Positions 17,126 through 25,559 of a DNA stretch of 64,000 nt are shown here, piece by piece (the first letter of the stretch is position 1; every line of letters begins with the position of its first letter). Source of the DNA: an uncultured Flavobacteriaceae bacterium (GTDB lineage Bacteria > Bacteroidota > Bacteroidia > Flavobacteriales > Flavobacteriaceae); the NCBI GenBank assembly GCA_913045325.1, contig CAJWPZ010000005.1:1-64000 (forward strand). The letters are read 5' to 3'. The translations under genes were made by a program, and so were the position numbers. Below the pieces are notes generated by a model. That model did not search any database and was not told where the DNA came from. It saw only the letters and a program-made list of their open reading frames with translations.

Positions 17126-18544
17126 GTGCTATTTAATACTGTTGATTTTGCCGTTTTTTTGCCAATAGTATTGCTATTGTATTGGGTGGTTTTTAAAAAC
17201 TCCCTTAGACTTCAAAATATCTTTATTGTTCTTGTAAGCTATTTTTTTTATGCCTGTTGGGATTGGCGTTTTTTAGGACTAATTTTTTTAAGTTCTATAG
17301 TAGATTATGGCATTGGGCTGCAGTTTGATAAGCCGTTATCACAAAAGAGAAAAAAATATTTAGTAGGGTTCTCTGTCCTGTTTAACCTAGGTCTTTTATT
17401 TACTTTCAAGTATTTCAATTTTTTTATAGACACATTTACTGATGTGTTTTCATTTTTTGGAACACAGATGCAACCTACAAGCATTTCTATTATACTGCCT
17501 GTAGGAATCAGTTTTTATACCTTCCAGACACTTAGTTATACCCTAGATTTGTACAAGCAAAAAATAAAGCCTACCAAAAACATTGTTGTGTTTTTTGCAT
17601 TCGTGTCCTTTTTCCCACAATTAGTAGCAGGACCTATAGAGCGGGCTTCTAGATTGCTGCCTCAATTTTCCAAAAAAAGAAAATTTGACTACTCAAAACA
17701 AGTAGATGGTTTGAGGCTTATTTTAGGTGGTTTGTTTAAAAAAATGGTCATTGCAGATAATTGCGCCCTGCTGGCAAACCAAATATTTGATTCTTACCCC
17801 ACCCAATCTGGAAGTACTTTATTTGCGGGTGCTGTGTTTTTTGCCTTTCAAATTTATGGTGATTTTTCTGGCTACAGTGACATAGCTATTGGGAGTTCTC
17901 GCTTGCTAGGTTTTGATTTAATGAAAAACTTTAATTTTCCTTATTTATCTCAAAACATGTCTGAGTTTTGGAAACGCTGGCATATCTCACTCTCTAGTTG
18001 GTTTAGAGATTATGTGTATATACCTCTAGGCGGCAGTAGGGTATCTAATAGAAGACTTATCTTAAATATTGTGATTGTATTTTTGGTAAGTGGCCTTTGG
18101 CATGGCGCTAATTTAACCTTTGTTTTTTGGGGAGCTGTTCACGCTCTTTTTGTAATTCCTGTGCTATTAATGCAAAAGAAACATAAAACCCATACAACAA
18201 GTACGCCAGTTGCCATTTGGCGTCAATTATTAAATATAGGGGCTACCTTTAGTATGGTAGTTTTGGCATGGGTTTTTTTTAGAGCTCCAACTATATCAGA
18301 TGCTTTCGCTTACTTAGATATTATATTTTCATCAAGTCTTTTTACCATGCCAATGGTGTCTAAAGGTGCACTATTGTTTATTTTTCTGTACATGATTTGC
18401 GAGTGGTTACAGCGCCATAGAGCACATGTGCTTGATGTGTCTCATTTGTCAAGACCCATTAGGTATTGTTTGTACTATGTAGTGTGCTTTGCTGTATTTT
18501 ACTATGCTGGTGATTTACAACCCTTTATTTATTTTCAATTTTAA
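17126..18544 (+). CDS. MBOAT-family O-acyltransferase (AlgI/DltB-like)
   Basis: This 472-residue multi-pass membrane protein moves acyl groups, usually acetyl, across the inner membrane onto a polysaccharide or other envelope polymer. It begins MLFNTVDFAVFLPIVLLLYW, standard for the family, but the start codon is GTG (17126). Catalytic features: NMSEFWKRWHISLSSWFRDY (H286) and the MBOAT histidine H326 in VSGLWHGANLTFVFWG. The stop codon overlaps the ATG of the next gene by one base. With the SGNH partner downstream it forms a compact acylation pair like AlgI with AlgJ/X. The acceptor is not evident, as no polysaccharide locus is adjacent. Confidence 0.92.
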   Translation: MLFNTVDFAVFLPIVLLLYWVVFKNSLRLQNIFIVLVSYFFYACWDWRFLGLIFLSSIVDYGIGLQFDKPLSQKRKKYLVGFSVLFNLGLLFTFKYFNFFIDTFTDVFSFFGTQMQPTSISIILPVGISFYTFQTLSYTLDLYKQKIKPTKNIVVFFAFVSFFPQLVAGPIERASRLLPQFSKKRKFDYSKQVDGLRLILGGLFKKMVIADNCALLANQIFDSYPTQSGSTLFAGAVFFAFQIYGDFSGYSDIAIGSSRLLGFDLMKNFNFPYLSQNMSEFWKRWHISLSSWFRDYVYIPLGGSRVSNRRLILNIVIVFLVSGLWHGANLTFVFWGAVHALFVIPVLLMQKKHKTHTTSTPVAIWRQLLNIGATFSMVVLAWVFFRAPTISDAFAYLDIIFSSSLFTMPMVSKGALLFIFLYMICEWLQRHRAHVLDVSHLSRPIRYCLYYVVCFAVFYYAGDLQPFIYFQF

Positions 18545-19467
18545 TGCGTAGACTATATTCAAAATTAGCCTTGTTTTTACTCCCACTTTTTTTGGTGTGG
18601 CTTGCCCTTGAAGTCTTTTACAGGCAGGCACCTAATAACTATAGTTATAAAGACCAACAATTACAAAAAGTAGCCCCTTTTACTAAAACGCTTATCATGG
18701 GAGATTCTCATGCTTTTTATGGAATAAACCCTGTGTATTTTAAAGACCCTACGTTTAATCTCTCAAATATCAGCCAGTCTTTACTTACCGATGAATTACT
18801 TCTAGAAAAACACATTGCCAATTTACCTGCACTTAAAACTGTTTTTATAAACATTAGTTATTTCACGCTTTCTGCCAAAGAGAATGACCTAGAGAGTAAT
18901 TGGCGTAAGTATTTTTATTATCACAGTATGGGGATTAGGGCGCCAAGTATTTCTTTTTGGAATCCAAAACGCTACAGTATGGCGCTTATACAACGTTTTG
19001 ATAAATCAATAGATTTGGTGCAGCAGTATTATAAAAATCATACCATAGTAAGCGCTACACCTCTTGGGTATGGCAAGCAGGATATGTCTAATGTTGTACA
19101 GGATAAAGAGGCAATTTCTGTGGTGATTGCCAATAAGCATGAGGATAATAGTCTAGATTTTAAGCACAATACCGCCAGGTTGCAAAGAATCATTGCCTTG
19201 TGTAAAAAGTATGGGGTAGGGGTTGTTTTGCTTGAAATGCCAGTGTATCCTGCCTATTATAATTTACTTGATACAGAGAAAAAAGAAAAAATTAAATCTG
19301 TTCTCCATGAGTTGTCTGGGGTAAATGACACTGTTTTTTATTTGGATTTAAGTACAAGCCCTTTGTTTGAAAAACAAGATTTAAGAGATGCAGATCACCT
19401 CACCAACTCAGGGGCTAAAAAGTGTAGTATACTCTTAAATAGGTATATCCAGGATATTCCCTTTTAA
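18544..19467 (+). CDS. Membrane-anchored SGNH-like protein, partner of the MBOAT acyltransferase
   Basis: This 307-residue protein has one N-terminal membrane helix (about 8-25) and a periplasmic domain. It carries the SGNH-type signature GDSH (53-56) and a C-terminal DADHLTNSGAKK that supplies the Asp-x-x-His pair (about D282/H285). This is the arrangement of AlgJ/AlgX/DltD-type proteins that take the acyl group from an MBOAT protein and place it on the polymer. Its ATG overlaps the MBOAT stop codon, so the two are coupled. Sequence beyond these motifs is not one I recognise. Confidence 0.75.
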   Translation: MRRLYSKLALFLLPLFLVWLALEVFYRQAPNNYSYKDQQLQKVAPFTKTLIMGDSHAFYGINPVYFKDPTFNLSNISQSLLTDELLLEKHIANLPALKTVFINISYFTLSAKENDLESNWRKYFYYHSMGIRAPSISFWNPKRYSMALIQRFDKSIDLVQQYYKNHTIVSATPLGYGKQDMSNVVQDKEAISVVIANKHEDNSLDFKHNTARLQRIIALCKKYGVGVVLLEMPVYPAYYNLLDTEKKEKIKSVLHELSGVNDTVFYLDLSTSPLFEKQDLRDADHLTNSGAKKCSILLNRYIQDIPF

Positions 19468-19564
19468 GACTGTAGGTTATAAATTGTTGTTTATGATATT
19501 ATTGTGAGTCTAAACTCTAGGTTTACTTTAAAAATAAAGCCATATTGCTGAAAAAAATAATAGA

Positions 19565-20992
19565 ATGAAAAATTTCATAGCCTTAACTTTACTTTGTTTT
19601 ATAACCATCACTTATGGTCAAACTCCTTGCGAGAATGGTATGGCAGGAGTCTACCCATGTAGTGGGTATGATCTTCTTTCTGAAATGACAGCTTCAGAGT
19701 TTGATGCTACCAATGCTAATGATTCATGGGGTTGGACAGATCCAGATACGGGATCTGAATATGCAATTATGGGTTTAAATAATGGCACTGCATTTTTAAA
19801 TATTGACGATCCAGTAAACCCTGTATATCTAGGAAAATTAAACACACATACAGATTCAAGTCTTTGGAGAGATATAAAAACCTATAATAATTATGCCTTT
19901 ATAGTAAGTGAGGCATCGGGTCATGGAATGCAAATTTTTGATTTAACCAGATTGCGAGATGTCTCAAACCCTCCTGTAAGTTTTACAGAAGATGCCCATT
20001 ACGATGGTTTTGGTAGAGCCCATAATGTTGTGATTAATGAGAGCTCTGGTTATGCCTATGGTGTTGGTACCTCAACCTATAATGGCGGGCCTCATTTTGT
20101 AGATATTTCAAACCCACTCAATCCAACAGCCGCTGGAGGATTTGCTACAGATTCTTACTCTCATGATGGGCAGGTAATTACCTATAATGGGCCAGATACA
20201 GACCACACAGGAAAAGAAATTTACATTGGTAGTAATACCTCATTTGTTTCTATTGTTGATATTACAGATAAATCAAATCCCCAGGCTATTGCTACTGCAA
20301 CCTATTCAAACACCGTATATACCCATCAAGGCTGGTTTACCCAGGACCAACGTTATTTTATTTTAGGAGATGAAATTGATGAGATTAATCTTGGTTTTAA
20401 TACCAGAAGTATTGTCTTTGATTTTCAGGATTTAGATAACCCAGAGTTACATTTTGAGTATGAAGGCCCAACAGCAGCCACAGATCATAACGGATATGTA
20501 AAGGATGATATTTATTATTTAGCAAACTATACTGCTGGAGTTAGAATGATTGACATAAGTGGTATAGATAACCAAGATTTCCAAGAAACAGGATTCTTTG
20601 ATGTTTATCCCTCCGGAAATAACGCAGGATATAATGGCGCTTGGAATGTATACCCTTATTTTGAGAGTGGCACTTTGTTGGTGTCTACGCTAAGCTATTC
20701 AGACCAGGATTTTGTACCTGGTATGTTGCTAATTAGAGATAGTACTCTTGCAAGCCCAGATATTAGCGCCATTGAAGTTTATATGTATCCAAATCCTGCA
20801 AGTGAAACGTTAACGATCGAGGCTCCAAATCAAGATGTGTTTAAAATAGCTATCTATGATATGGCCGGAAAGGAGCTTTTTCAAACAAAGCAAACAGGCG
20901 CTTTACTGACCATAGATCTATCAACCCTATCACAGGGAGTGTATTTTGTTACCCTAAATGATATACACACTAAAAAACTAATAATACAGTAA
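19565..20992 (+). CDS. Choice-of-anchor B family protein with T9SS sorting domain
   Basis: This 475-residue exported protein has a signal peptide to about residue 18, then an LVIVD/beta-propeller-like repeat region with phrases such as VDISNPLNPTAAGGF and VSIVDITDKSNPQAI. A histidine- and aspartate-rich set (GRAHNVV, YSHDGQV, TDHNGYV) could bind metal. The last 70 residues (YPNPASETLTIEAP to the terminal KKLIIQ) are a type A T9SS C-terminal domain, so the protein should cross the outer membrane and be attached to the cell surface. Function unknown; this family is common in flavobacteria. A strong terminator follows. Confidence 0.88.
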   Translation: MKNFIALTLLCFITITYGQTPCENGMAGVYPCSGYDLLSEMTASEFDATNANDSWGWTDPDTGSEYAIMGLNNGTAFLNIDDPVNPVYLGKLNTHTDSSLWRDIKTYNNYAFIVSEASGHGMQIFDLTRLRDVSNPPVSFTEDAHYDGFGRAHNVVINESSGYAYGVGTSTYNGGPHFVDISNPLNPTAAGGFATDSYSHDGQVITYNGPDTDHTGKEIYIGSNTSFVSIVDITDKSNPQAIATATYSNTVYTHQGWFTQDQRYFILGDEIDEINLGFNTRSIVFDFQDLDNPELHFEYEGPTAATDHNGYVKDDIYYLANYTAGVRMIDISGIDNQDFQETGFFDVYPSGNNAGYNGAWNVYPYFESGTLLVSTLSYSDQDFVPGMLLIRDSTLASPDISAIEVYMYPNPASETLTIEAPNQDVFKIAIYDMAGKELFQTKQTGALLTIDLSTLSQGVYFVTLNDIHTKKLIIQ

Positions 20993-21009
20993 GCTAAAAA
21001 GCTACCTCT

Positions 21010-21051
21010 AAAAAGCCAAAACTTTGTTTTTATGAAGTTTTGGCTTTTTTT
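21010..21051 (+). terminator. Rho-independent terminator after the choice-of-anchor B gene
   Basis: A 15-bp perfect stem (21010-21024 with 21035-21049) around AAAGCCAAAACTT closes a 10-nt loop and runs into a T tract. It is nearly symmetric, so it may also stop transcription from the other side. Confidence 0.85.
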
Positions 21052-21114
21052 GTTTGAGATGTTATCTAGCAATTACTCAAAACATTCTTTACTTTTAATA
21101 AAATTTATTTGTCT

Positions 21115-22764
21115 ATGAAATATTTCAGCTCTATTATCATTGTCTTATTATTTGCAAATTGCGCCGATCGTAAGTTGCCCGCAGATTTGTTAATTACCAA
21201 TGCCAACATATATACGGTTAATGAAAACTTCGATACCGTAGCCTCCTTTGCGGTAAAAGATGGTATTGTTTTAGAGGTAGGCCAAGACAAGGCCTTAGCA
21301 GCAAAGTATGCTGCAACCAACACCTATGATGCTGGTGGAAAAACAATTGTTCCAGGTCTTATAGATGCACATGGGCATCTATATAATTTGGGTGTTTCTA
21401 TGGGGCTTCTTGATTTGGTTGGTACCACTAGTTTTAAACAGGTGCTAGAAAAAACAGTAGCATTTCAAAAACAAAAGCAACTAGATTTTATAGTAGGACG
21501 TGGTTGGGATCAAAATGATTGGGAGCAGCAAACATTCCCAGACAACAAAATGCTGGATCAATTATTTCCAGAGATACCAGTAGCGCTCACCAGAGTAGAT
21601 GGACATGCCATGCTTGCAAATTCTAAAGCCCTTGCATTGGCCGGTATCACACCGCAAACTAAAGTTGCAGGTGGTCAGGTGGTTGTAAAAGATGGAGTTT
21701 TAACAGGCTTGCTGATAGATACCCCTATGGATTTGGTGTATCAAACCCTTCCAAAGCCAAGCCCAACAACTATTAAAAACAACTTAAAACAAGCACAAGA
21801 TGTATGTTTGTCTTACGGGCTTACAACCATTGACGATGCTGGCTTGTCTATAGAGGTTATAGAGGCTATTGAGCAATTACATAAGGCTAATGAACTTTCT
21901 ATAAGGGTGTATGCCATGGTAAGTAATACCCCTAGAGATCTAGATTATTTTTTACCCAAAGGAATTATTAACACAGGCAAGCTTCATGTAAGATCGGTAA
22001 AAGTATATGCAGACGGTGCCCTTGGAAGCAGAGGAGCTGCCCTGCGTAAACCCTACAGTGATAGCCATACTCATTTTGGTACTATGATTACAGATCCAGC
22101 CTCCTTAGAGCGTGTTGCCTCAAGAATTTTAAAGGCTGGTTACCAGATGAATACTCATGCCATTGGAGACTCTGCAAACATTGCAGTTATCAGAGCCTAT
22201 AAAAAAGCCTTAGCTGGCACTAAAGATGCTCGTTGGAGAATTGAGCATGCGCAGGTTGTCACCCCCACAGATTTTACAAATTTTTCTAAAAACATTATCC
22301 CTTCCATACAGCCAACTCATGCTACTAGCGATATGTACTGGGCGCAGGAAAGACTTGGTCCAGAAAGAATTAAAGGCGCCTACAGTTATCAAACGCTATT
22401 AAAAAATGCTGGTATGATTGCTTTGGGTACAGACTTTCCAGTAGAGGGTGTAAACCCAATGCACACCTTTTATGCAGCGGTTGCTAGAAAAGACTTACAT
22501 CAATACCCTGATGGTGGTTTTAGAATCCAAGAAGCCTTAACTAGAACTCAGGCCCTTAAGGGCATGACTATTTGGGCTGCATATGCAAATTTTGAAGATA
22601 CAGTTAAAGGGAGTATACAGATGGGTAAGTTTGCAGATTTTACAGTCCTAGAAAAGGATATTATGAAAATCCCTCAAGATAGTATACCTGGGGTGAGAGC
22701 TTTAGCAACTTTTATAGATGGGGTGAAGGTGTATGAATTAAAAAGCGACATCAAAGCGCCATAG
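21115..22764 (+). CDS. YtcJ-like amidohydrolase lipoprotein
   Basis: This 549-residue metal-dependent hydrolase of the amidohydrolase-3 group probably acts on amides or imides. The N-terminus MKYFSSIIIVLLFANC is a lipoprotein signal with Cys16 as likely lipid site. Metal-binding motifs: GLIDAHGHL (HxH near 86-88), THAIGDSA, RIEHAQVV and GTDFPVEGVNP; YADGALGSRGAAL is the family hallmark. The start is the ATG at 21115; a TTG six bases earlier is not used. Substrate unknown. It is convergent with the metzincin-like gene, 4 nt away. Confidence 0.9.
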   Translation: MKYFSSIIIVLLFANCADRKLPADLLITNANIYTVNENFDTVASFAVKDGIVLEVGQDKALAAKYAATNTYDAGGKTIVPGLIDAHGHLYNLGVSMGLLDLVGTTSFKQVLEKTVAFQKQKQLDFIVGRGWDQNDWEQQTFPDNKMLDQLFPEIPVALTRVDGHAMLANSKALALAGITPQTKVAGGQVVVKDGVLTGLLIDTPMDLVYQTLPKPSPTTIKNNLKQAQDVCLSYGLTTIDDAGLSIEVIEAIEQLHKANELSIRVYAMVSNTPRDLDYFLPKGIINTGKLHVRSVKVYADGALGSRGAALRKPYSDSHTHFGTMITDPASLERVASRILKAGYQMNTHAIGDSANIAVIRAYKKALAGTKDARWRIEHAQVVTPTDFTNFSKNIIPSIQPTHATSDMYWAQERLGPERIKGAYSYQTLLKNAGMIALGTDFPVEGVNPMHTFYAAVARKDLHQYPDGGFRIQEALTRTQALKGMTIWAAYANFEDTVKGSIQMGKFADFTVLEKDIMKIPQDSIPGVRALATFIDGVKVYELKSDIKAP

Positions 22765-22768
22765 ATTG

Positions 22769-23566
22769 TTAATTCCCTCCTTTTGCCTGCAAATCTTCAA
22801 TACAGAAATCTAGATCAAAACTTGGGATGTTTTGTAAAGCCTTTAGGCGTTGAAGGCGCGCCTTTAAATTATCTTTTGTGATACTTTGGGCTTCAAAATA
22901 CATCAAACAATCATTAATAATACAGTGTTTTTGATGGTCTAGGTCTTCGTGTTTATCTCCAGGATGTATATCATCATTTTGGATATTAACGAGTCCAAAA
23001 ATATGTCCAAACTCATGATGTAATGTTGTGGCCTCCAAAGTTGTTAAATCATCCTGGATATTATTGGTTACCTCCTGCAGGGTTTTTTCATAAATTACTA
23101 TTGACGTGTTTTGATATGCAGACCCTAGGGTTACCGTAGTGCTTGTGTCAGAGTTTGCGTTTCCACTAGCAAAGTAAACATATACAGCAATATCATCCCC
23201 TTGGGTGTAAATTGTTCTTTGCTCGTTTTCTATATTTCTAATTTGTGAAATAGAAAAAGGGCCATTTTGGTCTGAAATAATAGTTTCAATAAAACTAACA
23301 CCATCGGGTTTGTTTACTCTGGCGTTTATAAAAGACGTGAAGCCGTCCAGGGTTTGTTGTGTAGGTTTGTATGCTGGTGAGTATACCATCTCTACTGTCA
23401 TGCTTTTATAGTTGTCATCGCTAAGTAAATCTTCTGCAGAGCTTCCAAGTGCTTTGCGGTTTTCTGCTCTGCTTTGTTGCCCTTGGTTGTCTTGATCTTC
23501 TTTACATGAAAATGTAATTACAGACAATAGAATAATAAAAGCGAATTTTTTGATAAAACAGATCAT
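22769..23566 (-). CDS. Zinc metalloprotease-like lipoprotein (metzincin-type)
   Basis: This 265-residue lipoprotein has the signal MICFIKKFAFIILLSVITFSC with Cys21 as lipid site. The zinc motif is TLHHEFGHIFGLVN (about 181-194). It matches HExxHxxGxx but has Asn where classical metzincins have the third His; as I recall, HEFGHxxGLVN also occurs in other flavobacterial proteins of this type. A His-rich stretch follows (HPGDKHEDLDHQKHC) that could supply a ligand. The N-terminal half has no motif I know. It is probably anchored in the outer membrane. Confidence 0.75.
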   Translation of the reverse strand: MICFIKKFAFIILLSVITFSCKEDQDNQGQQSRAENRKALGSSAEDLLSDDNYKSMTVEMVYSPAYKPTQQTLDGFTSFINARVNKPDGVSFIETIISDQNGPFSISQIRNIENEQRTIYTQGDDIAVYVYFASGNANSDTSTTVTLGSAYQNTSIVIYEKTLQEVTNNIQDDLTTLEATTLHHEFGHIFGLVNIQNDDIHPGDKHEDLDHQKHCIINDCLMYFEAQSITKDNLKARLQRLKALQNIPSFDLDFCIEDLQAKGGN

Positions 23567-23668
23567 ATACTAAAATTTGTGTTCTGCAAACTTAAGTTTT
23601 TAATTAGATTTTTAAAACCGTTTTACTTTTTAACCATTAAATTTCTAAGTCAAACATCCTTTATTACG

Positions 23669-23676
23669 TACTTTTG
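23669..23676 (+). promoter_or_regulatory. -7 box immediately before the cysteine-cluster gene
   Basis: TACTTTTG ends 5 nt before the ATG at 23682, the same spacing as at dapF. No -33 TTG is seen. A leaderless or nearly leaderless transcript is likely if the box is used. Confidence 0.45.
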
Positions 23677-23681
23677 CTGTT

Positions 23682-24224
23682 ATGGAACAAATTTTAAAAC
23701 AGCTCCCTAAAAAAGCCAAAGACAAGTATAACGAGCATAAAAAATTCTTCGCTAAAATCAAGAAGAAAACTCCAAAACACCTAGACAGTATCATGTCTAA
23801 GTTACATGATACAGAGTTTAAAAAAACAGATTGTTTAACCTGCGGCAATTGTTGTAAAACAACCAGCCCTATTTTTACAGAAAAGGATATTTTTAGGATT
23901 TCTAAGCATTTTAGAATGAAACAGCAGCGCTTTATAGAAACCTATTTAGAGGTAGATGAAGATAATTTCCATGTCTTAAAAACTTCTCCTTGTAGTTTTT
24001 TAAATGAAAATGATAATAGTTGCACCATCTATGATGTAAGACCAAAAGCTTGCCAAGAATACCCGCACACCAACCGTAGAAACTTTCATAAAATAAGTGA
24101 GATTACACTTGTAAATACTGCTATTTGTCCTGCAGCTTTTAATATAGTTGAAGCCATGCAAAAAGCTATAGATGTTGGCGCAAACCCAAAGGGTAAGAAG
24201 TATAAGTTTAACGGGAGAGATTAG
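23682..24224 (+). CDS. YkgJ-family cysteine-cluster protein
   Basis: This 180-residue cytosolic protein has the CxxCxxCC-type cluster (DCLTCGNCCKTTSP) and the later SPCSFLNENDNSCTIYDVRP and KACQEYP. The family is thought to bind zinc or an iron-sulfur cluster; its function is not established. The N-terminal 45 residues are Lys-rich and helical. The gene stands alone, convergent with namZ. Confidence 0.88.
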   Translation: MEQILKQLPKKAKDKYNEHKKFFAKIKKKTPKHLDSIMSKLHDTEFKKTDCLTCGNCCKTTSPIFTEKDIFRISKHFRMKQQRFIETYLEVDEDNFHVLKTSPCSFLNENDNSCTIYDVRPKACQEYPHTNRRNFHKISEITLVNTAICPAAFNIVEAMQKAIDVGANPKGKKYKFNGRD

Positions 24225-24228
24225 GGTA

Positions 24229-25551
24229 TTACTTATACAATAAATAATTTTTTCTCATTGTATTGTACTTCTGTAAGCCCTGTTGCCAAGTGGCTTTAAT
24301 TTGTTTTTGGGTGAGTCCTTGTTGTATTTGTTCTTGCAAAAGGGAAGTGCCAGATAGTTTTAAAAAAAACGAATTAAAGAAATCCTTTTTGTTTTGAGAA
24401 ACCCTGTAGGCATCTATAAGCCAGTTGAGGTTTATTTCATTAAGTTTTTTTGTAGTACTTAAATCAAGACCAAAGCAGTTTTGCGCTTTAAATTTTGGAT
24501 TTTTAGCGCCCTGATTCGCCTGGGGTGTAAAACCATAGGTATAGATTTCTTGGGGTAGTGTAGGGGATCCAAATAGTTGGAATTGCTTATTTGTTCCTCT
24601 GCCTGCGCTTATAGGTGTTCCTTCAAAAAAACAAAGACTAGGGTAGAGGTTAATGGCAACATCATTGGGCAAGTTTGGTGATGGTTTTATGGCAAGAGAA
24701 TAGGGAGTTTGGTGTGTGTAATTTTTCATTGCTATAACCCTTAAATCACACTGTACCTTGTTTTTTAACCAGCCTTGTCCATTTATCATTTGAGCATATT
24801 CTCCAATGGTCATCCCATGAACAACCGGTACAGGATGCATGCCAACAAAACTTGCGTGCTGTGGCTCTAAAATAGGGCCGTCAATGAAGTGGCCATTTGG
24901 GTTTGGTCTGTCAAGAACCACAAGTTCAATATTATTCTCTGCGCAGGCTTCCATCACAAAGTGAAGTGTAGAGATGTAGGTGTAAAAGCGAGCGCCAACA
25001 TCCTGTATGTCAAAGACCATAATATCGATGTCTTTTAATTGCTCTTTTGAGGGCTTTTTGTTTTTCCCATACAAGGATATAATAGGTATTCCTGTTTTTA
25101 GATCTACTGCGTCTTTTATTGCCTCTCCCGCATCTGCTGTACCTCTAAAACCATGTTCTGGGGCAAATACCTTGCTTATAGTATTGTCAAACTCATAAAT
25201 AAAATCTACCAAATGAAAATCTACCACACGCAGAGAGTTTTTAGATTCTAAGGTGTCATTAACCACAGAGGTTTGATTGGCAACAATACCCACTTTTTTT
25301 CCCTTAAGAAGTTTCATGTACGCTGGCCATTGGTTGGCACCCGTAAAAATGTGGTCGCTACTTTTCTCAAAAATACTTCGCCCCACTAAAAGGGTATCTC
25401 TCTTTTGGTTATTTAAAACAGTAGTGTGAAGGGTATCATTTAAAATGAGACTAGTTGCAAAACCATCATTTTTTTGCTCGGTGGTACTTCCGCAGCAAAT
25501 CAATCCTAAAATCGGTATAAATACTATATTTTTGAAAAAAGATACTCTCAT
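24229..25551 (-). CDS. namZ: Exo-beta-N-acetylmuramidase NamZ (DUF1343)
   Basis: NamZ removes terminal MurNAc from peptidoglycan fragments and serves in wall recycling. This 440-residue copy is a likely lipoprotein (signal MRVSFFKNIVFIPILGLICC). Family motifs: KKVGIVANQTSVV, VFAPEHGFRGTADAGE, VFDIQDVGARFYTYISTL, VVLDRPNPNGHFIDGP, GMHPVPVVHGMTIGEYA and FEGTPISAGRGT. The gene is divergent from the LolE-like permease gene, with only 8 nt between the two start codons, so each promoter must lie inside the other's coding region. Confidence 0.92.
   Translation of the reverse strand: MRVSFFKNIVFIPILGLICCGSTTEQKNDGFATSLILNDTLHTTVLNNQKRDTLLVGRSIFEKSSDHIFTGANQWPAYMKLLKGKKVGIVANQTSVVNDTLESKNSLRVVDFHLVDFIYEFDNTISKVFAPEHGFRGTADAGEAIKDAVDLKTGIPIISLYGKNKKPSKEQLKDIDIMVFDIQDVGARFYTYISTLHFVMEACAENNIELVVLDRPNPNGHFIDGPILEPQHASFVGMHPVPVVHGMTIGEYAQMINGQGWLKNKVQCDLRVIAMKNYTHQTPYSLAIKPSPNLPNDVAINLYPSLCFFEGTPISAGRGTNKQFQLFGSPTLPQEIYTYGFTPQANQGAKNPKFKAQNCFGLDLSTTKKLNEINLNWLIDAYRVSQNKKDFFNSFFLKLSGTSLLQEQIQQGLTQKQIKATWQQGLQKYNTMRKNYLLYK
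25527..25534 (+). promoter_or_regulatory. Possible -7 box for the LolE-like gene inside namZ
   Basis: TATTTTTG on the plus strand lies within the namZ signal-peptide codons, 25 nt before the permease ATG. No clear -33 element. Confidence 0.35.
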
Positions 25552-25559
25552 AAAACCTA

